64,000 bases of DNA from a virus, in the IMG/VR virus record IMGVR_UViG_3300005529_000009, positions 1 through 64,000 of that record, one strand, 5' to 3'. The notes beneath the pieces are model-generated. The model ran no database searches. It was given only the letters and a program-made list of their open reading frames with translations, and was not told the DNA's origin. The translations under genes and the position numbers were made by a program. This document shows positions 63,111 through 64,000 of this stretch, piece by piece. Numbering within the stretch: position 1 is the first letter of the stretch; every line of letters starts with the position of its first letter.

Positions 63111-63202
63111 CCGTGATCAAACCCTACAAATACCGGAAAGAGAGCGGCACCAACAGCTAACGAGGCGAACGTCGTTGTAAGTAAGATGGCTCCGTTACTC
63201 AT
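63062..63202 (-). CDS. Membrane peptide, 46 aa
   Basis: MSNGAILLTTTFASLAVGAA and HGLSPAIFVIINWF: two hydrophobic segments. Start ATG 63202 is preceded by the leader ATAGGAGCGGTT, shared with 62623 and 63771. Confidence 0.55.
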   Translation of the reverse strand: MSNGAILLTTTFASLAVGAALFPVFVGFDHGWHGLSPAIFVIINWF

Positions 63203-63210
63203 AACCGCTC

Positions 63211-63342
63211 CTATTCGTTTCGATCTGGATAGACGATCGCCCATATCTGTAGTGATGGTACGTAATAGGCAACGCCACCATAGGGAATGTCATAAACTTG
63301 TGGCGTGCCAGGGAAGTAGATCACTCGCATCCGCTTGCGCAC
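63211..63342 (-). CDS. 43-aa protein, GTG start
   Basis: VRKRMRVIYFPGTPQVYDIP and YYVPSLQIWAIVYPDRNE: Tyr/Pro-rich beta strands. GGAGG lies five bases before GTG 63342. It sits in a phase not seen in larger frames and completes the gap between 63202 and 63360. Confidence 0.6.
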   Translation of the reverse strand: MRKRMRVIYFPGTPQVYDIPYGGVAYYVPSLQIWAIVYPDRNE

Positions 63343-63359
63343 ATTCGCCTCCGATGTTG

Positions 63360-63443
63360 TCAGGTCGATTGTGTGGATTTGTATTCATCGCAAAATAAAA
63401 TCCATGGTTGCCAGAGTTCGTGCCAAAACCATAGAGCGTCCAT
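63360..63443 (-). CDS. 27-aa Trp-rich peptide
   Basis: MDALWFWHELWQPWILFCDE plus seven residues. AAGGAG lies before the ATG. Six Trp/Phe residues at its core; may insert in a membrane. Supported by spacing between flanking coding frames only. Confidence 0.45.
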   Translation of the reverse strand: MDALWFWHELWQPWILFCDEYKSTQST

Positions 63444-63455
63444 TTTCCCGGCTCC

Positions 63456-63635
63456 TTATCGAGAAAGTTGTTTTGCGGATAACGATGTAATCTCGGCGTC
63501 CAGTTTTTTCGCTTCGTCAACTAGCCGCTTTAGTTCGCGGCGAAGCGATGCACGGTATATTATTGCACGTTCAAGGGCTGTAGCATCTTTCGTCCGAAAT
63601 TGTTTACCGCACTTCGGGCATCTGATCTGAGCCAC
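63456..63635 (-). CDS. Zinc-finger coiled-coil protein, 59 aa, GTG start
   Basis: MAQIRCPKCGKQFRTKDATA is a C2-type zinc knuckle (CPKCGKQF) followed by a helix ASLRRELKRLVDEAKKLDAE. AGGAGGG lies eight bases before GTG 63635. A larger minus-strand frame here (63290-63520) is rejected in its favour. Confidence 0.65.
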   Translation of the reverse strand: MAQIRCPKCGKQFRTKDATALERAIIYRASLRRELKRLVDEAKKLDAEITSLSAKQLSR

Positions 63636-63648
63636 GGCGGCAGCCCTC

Positions 63649-63771
63649 CTAATGTTTTACCGGCCATTTGCGATCAATCCACCGCATCATCAATGCGCGG
63701 GCGACCAAGCCGACGCCGAGGATCAAGCCCAGACTCACGATGAGAAAAGTGTATGTCGCAGCTTCCTTCAC
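63649..63771 (-). CDS. Single-TM protein, 40 aa, GTG start
   Basis: MKEAATYTFLIVSLGLILGV with VGLVARALMMRW and a basic end. Leader AGGAGCCGAC precedes GTG 63771. Follows 63780-63974. Confidence 0.6.
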   Translation of the reverse strand: MKEAATYTFLIVSLGLILGVGLVARALMMRWIDRKWPVKH

Positions 63772-63779
63772 GTCGGCTC

Positions 63780-63974
63780 CTATTTTGCGTTTGCTGTTTC
63801 CGGCAAAGTCACCTTCCAATTCGGATGCTCGGTGCCACGAGCGAAAGCAATCCCGTCAATGACGCCCGCCGCGTAGTACCGACCATGCGAGTCAGCGTCG
63901 GGATTGTCCTTGAGCCAATCGCGCCATTTTTGTTCCATCTCCGAAAGCGCGCCAGCGATGATCCATGCGGTCAT
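63780..63974 (-). CDS. Hypothetical protein, 64 aa
   Basis: MTAWIIAGALSEMEQKWRDW then a soluble part with AAGVIDGIAFARGTEHPNWK. GGGAGA precedes the ATG at 63974. The most upstream gene of the right-end minus operon visible here; any promoter would lie beyond the window end or at the other edge if the molecule is circular. Confidence 0.55.
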   Translation of the reverse strand: MTAWIIAGALSEMEQKWRDWLKDNPDADSHGRYYAAGVIDGIAFARGTEHPNWKVTLPETANAK

Positions 63975-64000
63975 GAAAAATTCTCCCTATGCTACCGACT

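Noticed and set aside
63290-63520. Minus-strand frame of 76 codons
   Set aside because: Three smaller frames in other phases (63211-63342, 63360-63443, 63456-63635) have ribosome sites and better composition.

Overview
The window looks like most or all of the genome of a temperate, podovirus-like phage (or prophage) of an alphaproteobacterium, probably of the Rhizobiales. The host guess rests on a GcrA-family regulator, which is confined to Alphaproteobacteria, and on small-protein families that I recognise from rhizobial and Bradyrhizobium-type phages. No ribosomal, tRNA or housekeeping gene was seen. Genes at both ends still look phage-like, and a minus-strand operon runs off the right end. 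The sequence is therefore more likely a permuted or circular phage genome than a prophage with host flanks, but the window cannot prove this.

Layout. (1) 1-3454: a serine recombinase on the minus strand, then a plus-strand cluster of about nine small genes behind a sigma70-like promoter covered by a perfect inverted repeat. Gene junctions in this cluster repeat the same short sequence. (2) 3472-3496: a hairpin terminator ending the minus-strand late operon. (3) 3495-11000 (minus): lysis and host-exit genes, including a metallophosphoesterase, a cysteine peptidase, holin-like membrane proteins, a lipoprotein, an alpha/beta hydrolase, a DUF1906 glycosidase-like lysin and an NlpC/P60-like protein. 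(4) 11016-27992 (minus): two large ejection proteins (one with a lytic transglycosylase domain), a GNAT protein, gp10-like and gp4-like tail proteins, an unusual WRYD-repeat protein, a clan GH-A glycosidase and a Gly-rich fibre protein. (5) 27976-45447 (minus): a paralogous pair flanking a methyltransferase, head-tail adaptors, capsid, scaffold, GroES-like co-chaperonin, portal and both terminase subunits. (6) 46154-53729 (minus): a non-coding region with hairpins, a NusG-like antiterminator, replication proteins, two DnaA domain IV proteins, a GcrA homologue, a C5 methyltransferase and an Ala/Asp/Tyr-repeat protein.

(7) 53785-55620 is the immunity region: a Cro-like gene (minus) and an S24 LexA-type repressor (plus) face each other across three 17-bp operator-like palindromes. 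Two further copies lie at the next plus-strand promoter (55539-55587). A Rap1a-like periplasmic immunity protein sits just behind the repressor and may be a lysogenic conversion gene. (8) 55620-62050 (plus): early genes, with a RecB/Cas4-like nuclease, an SSB-like protein, a DUF968-like HNH protein, an excisionase-like gene and a tyrosine integrase. The probable attP region is 62051-62272. (9) 62273-63974 (minus): a string of tiny genes, several with GTG starts and a repeated leader.

Inferred programme: in the lysogen the S24 repressor shuts both divergent promoters. On induction the plus operon supplies recombination and excision functions. The minus operon, about 50 kb long and probably helped by the NusG-like protein, expresses replication and cell-cycle functions, then packaging, virion assembly and lysis. 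Three intact HNH-AP2 homing endonucleases and one AP2 remnant are lodged in the minus operon, each overlapping the start codon of the next gene.
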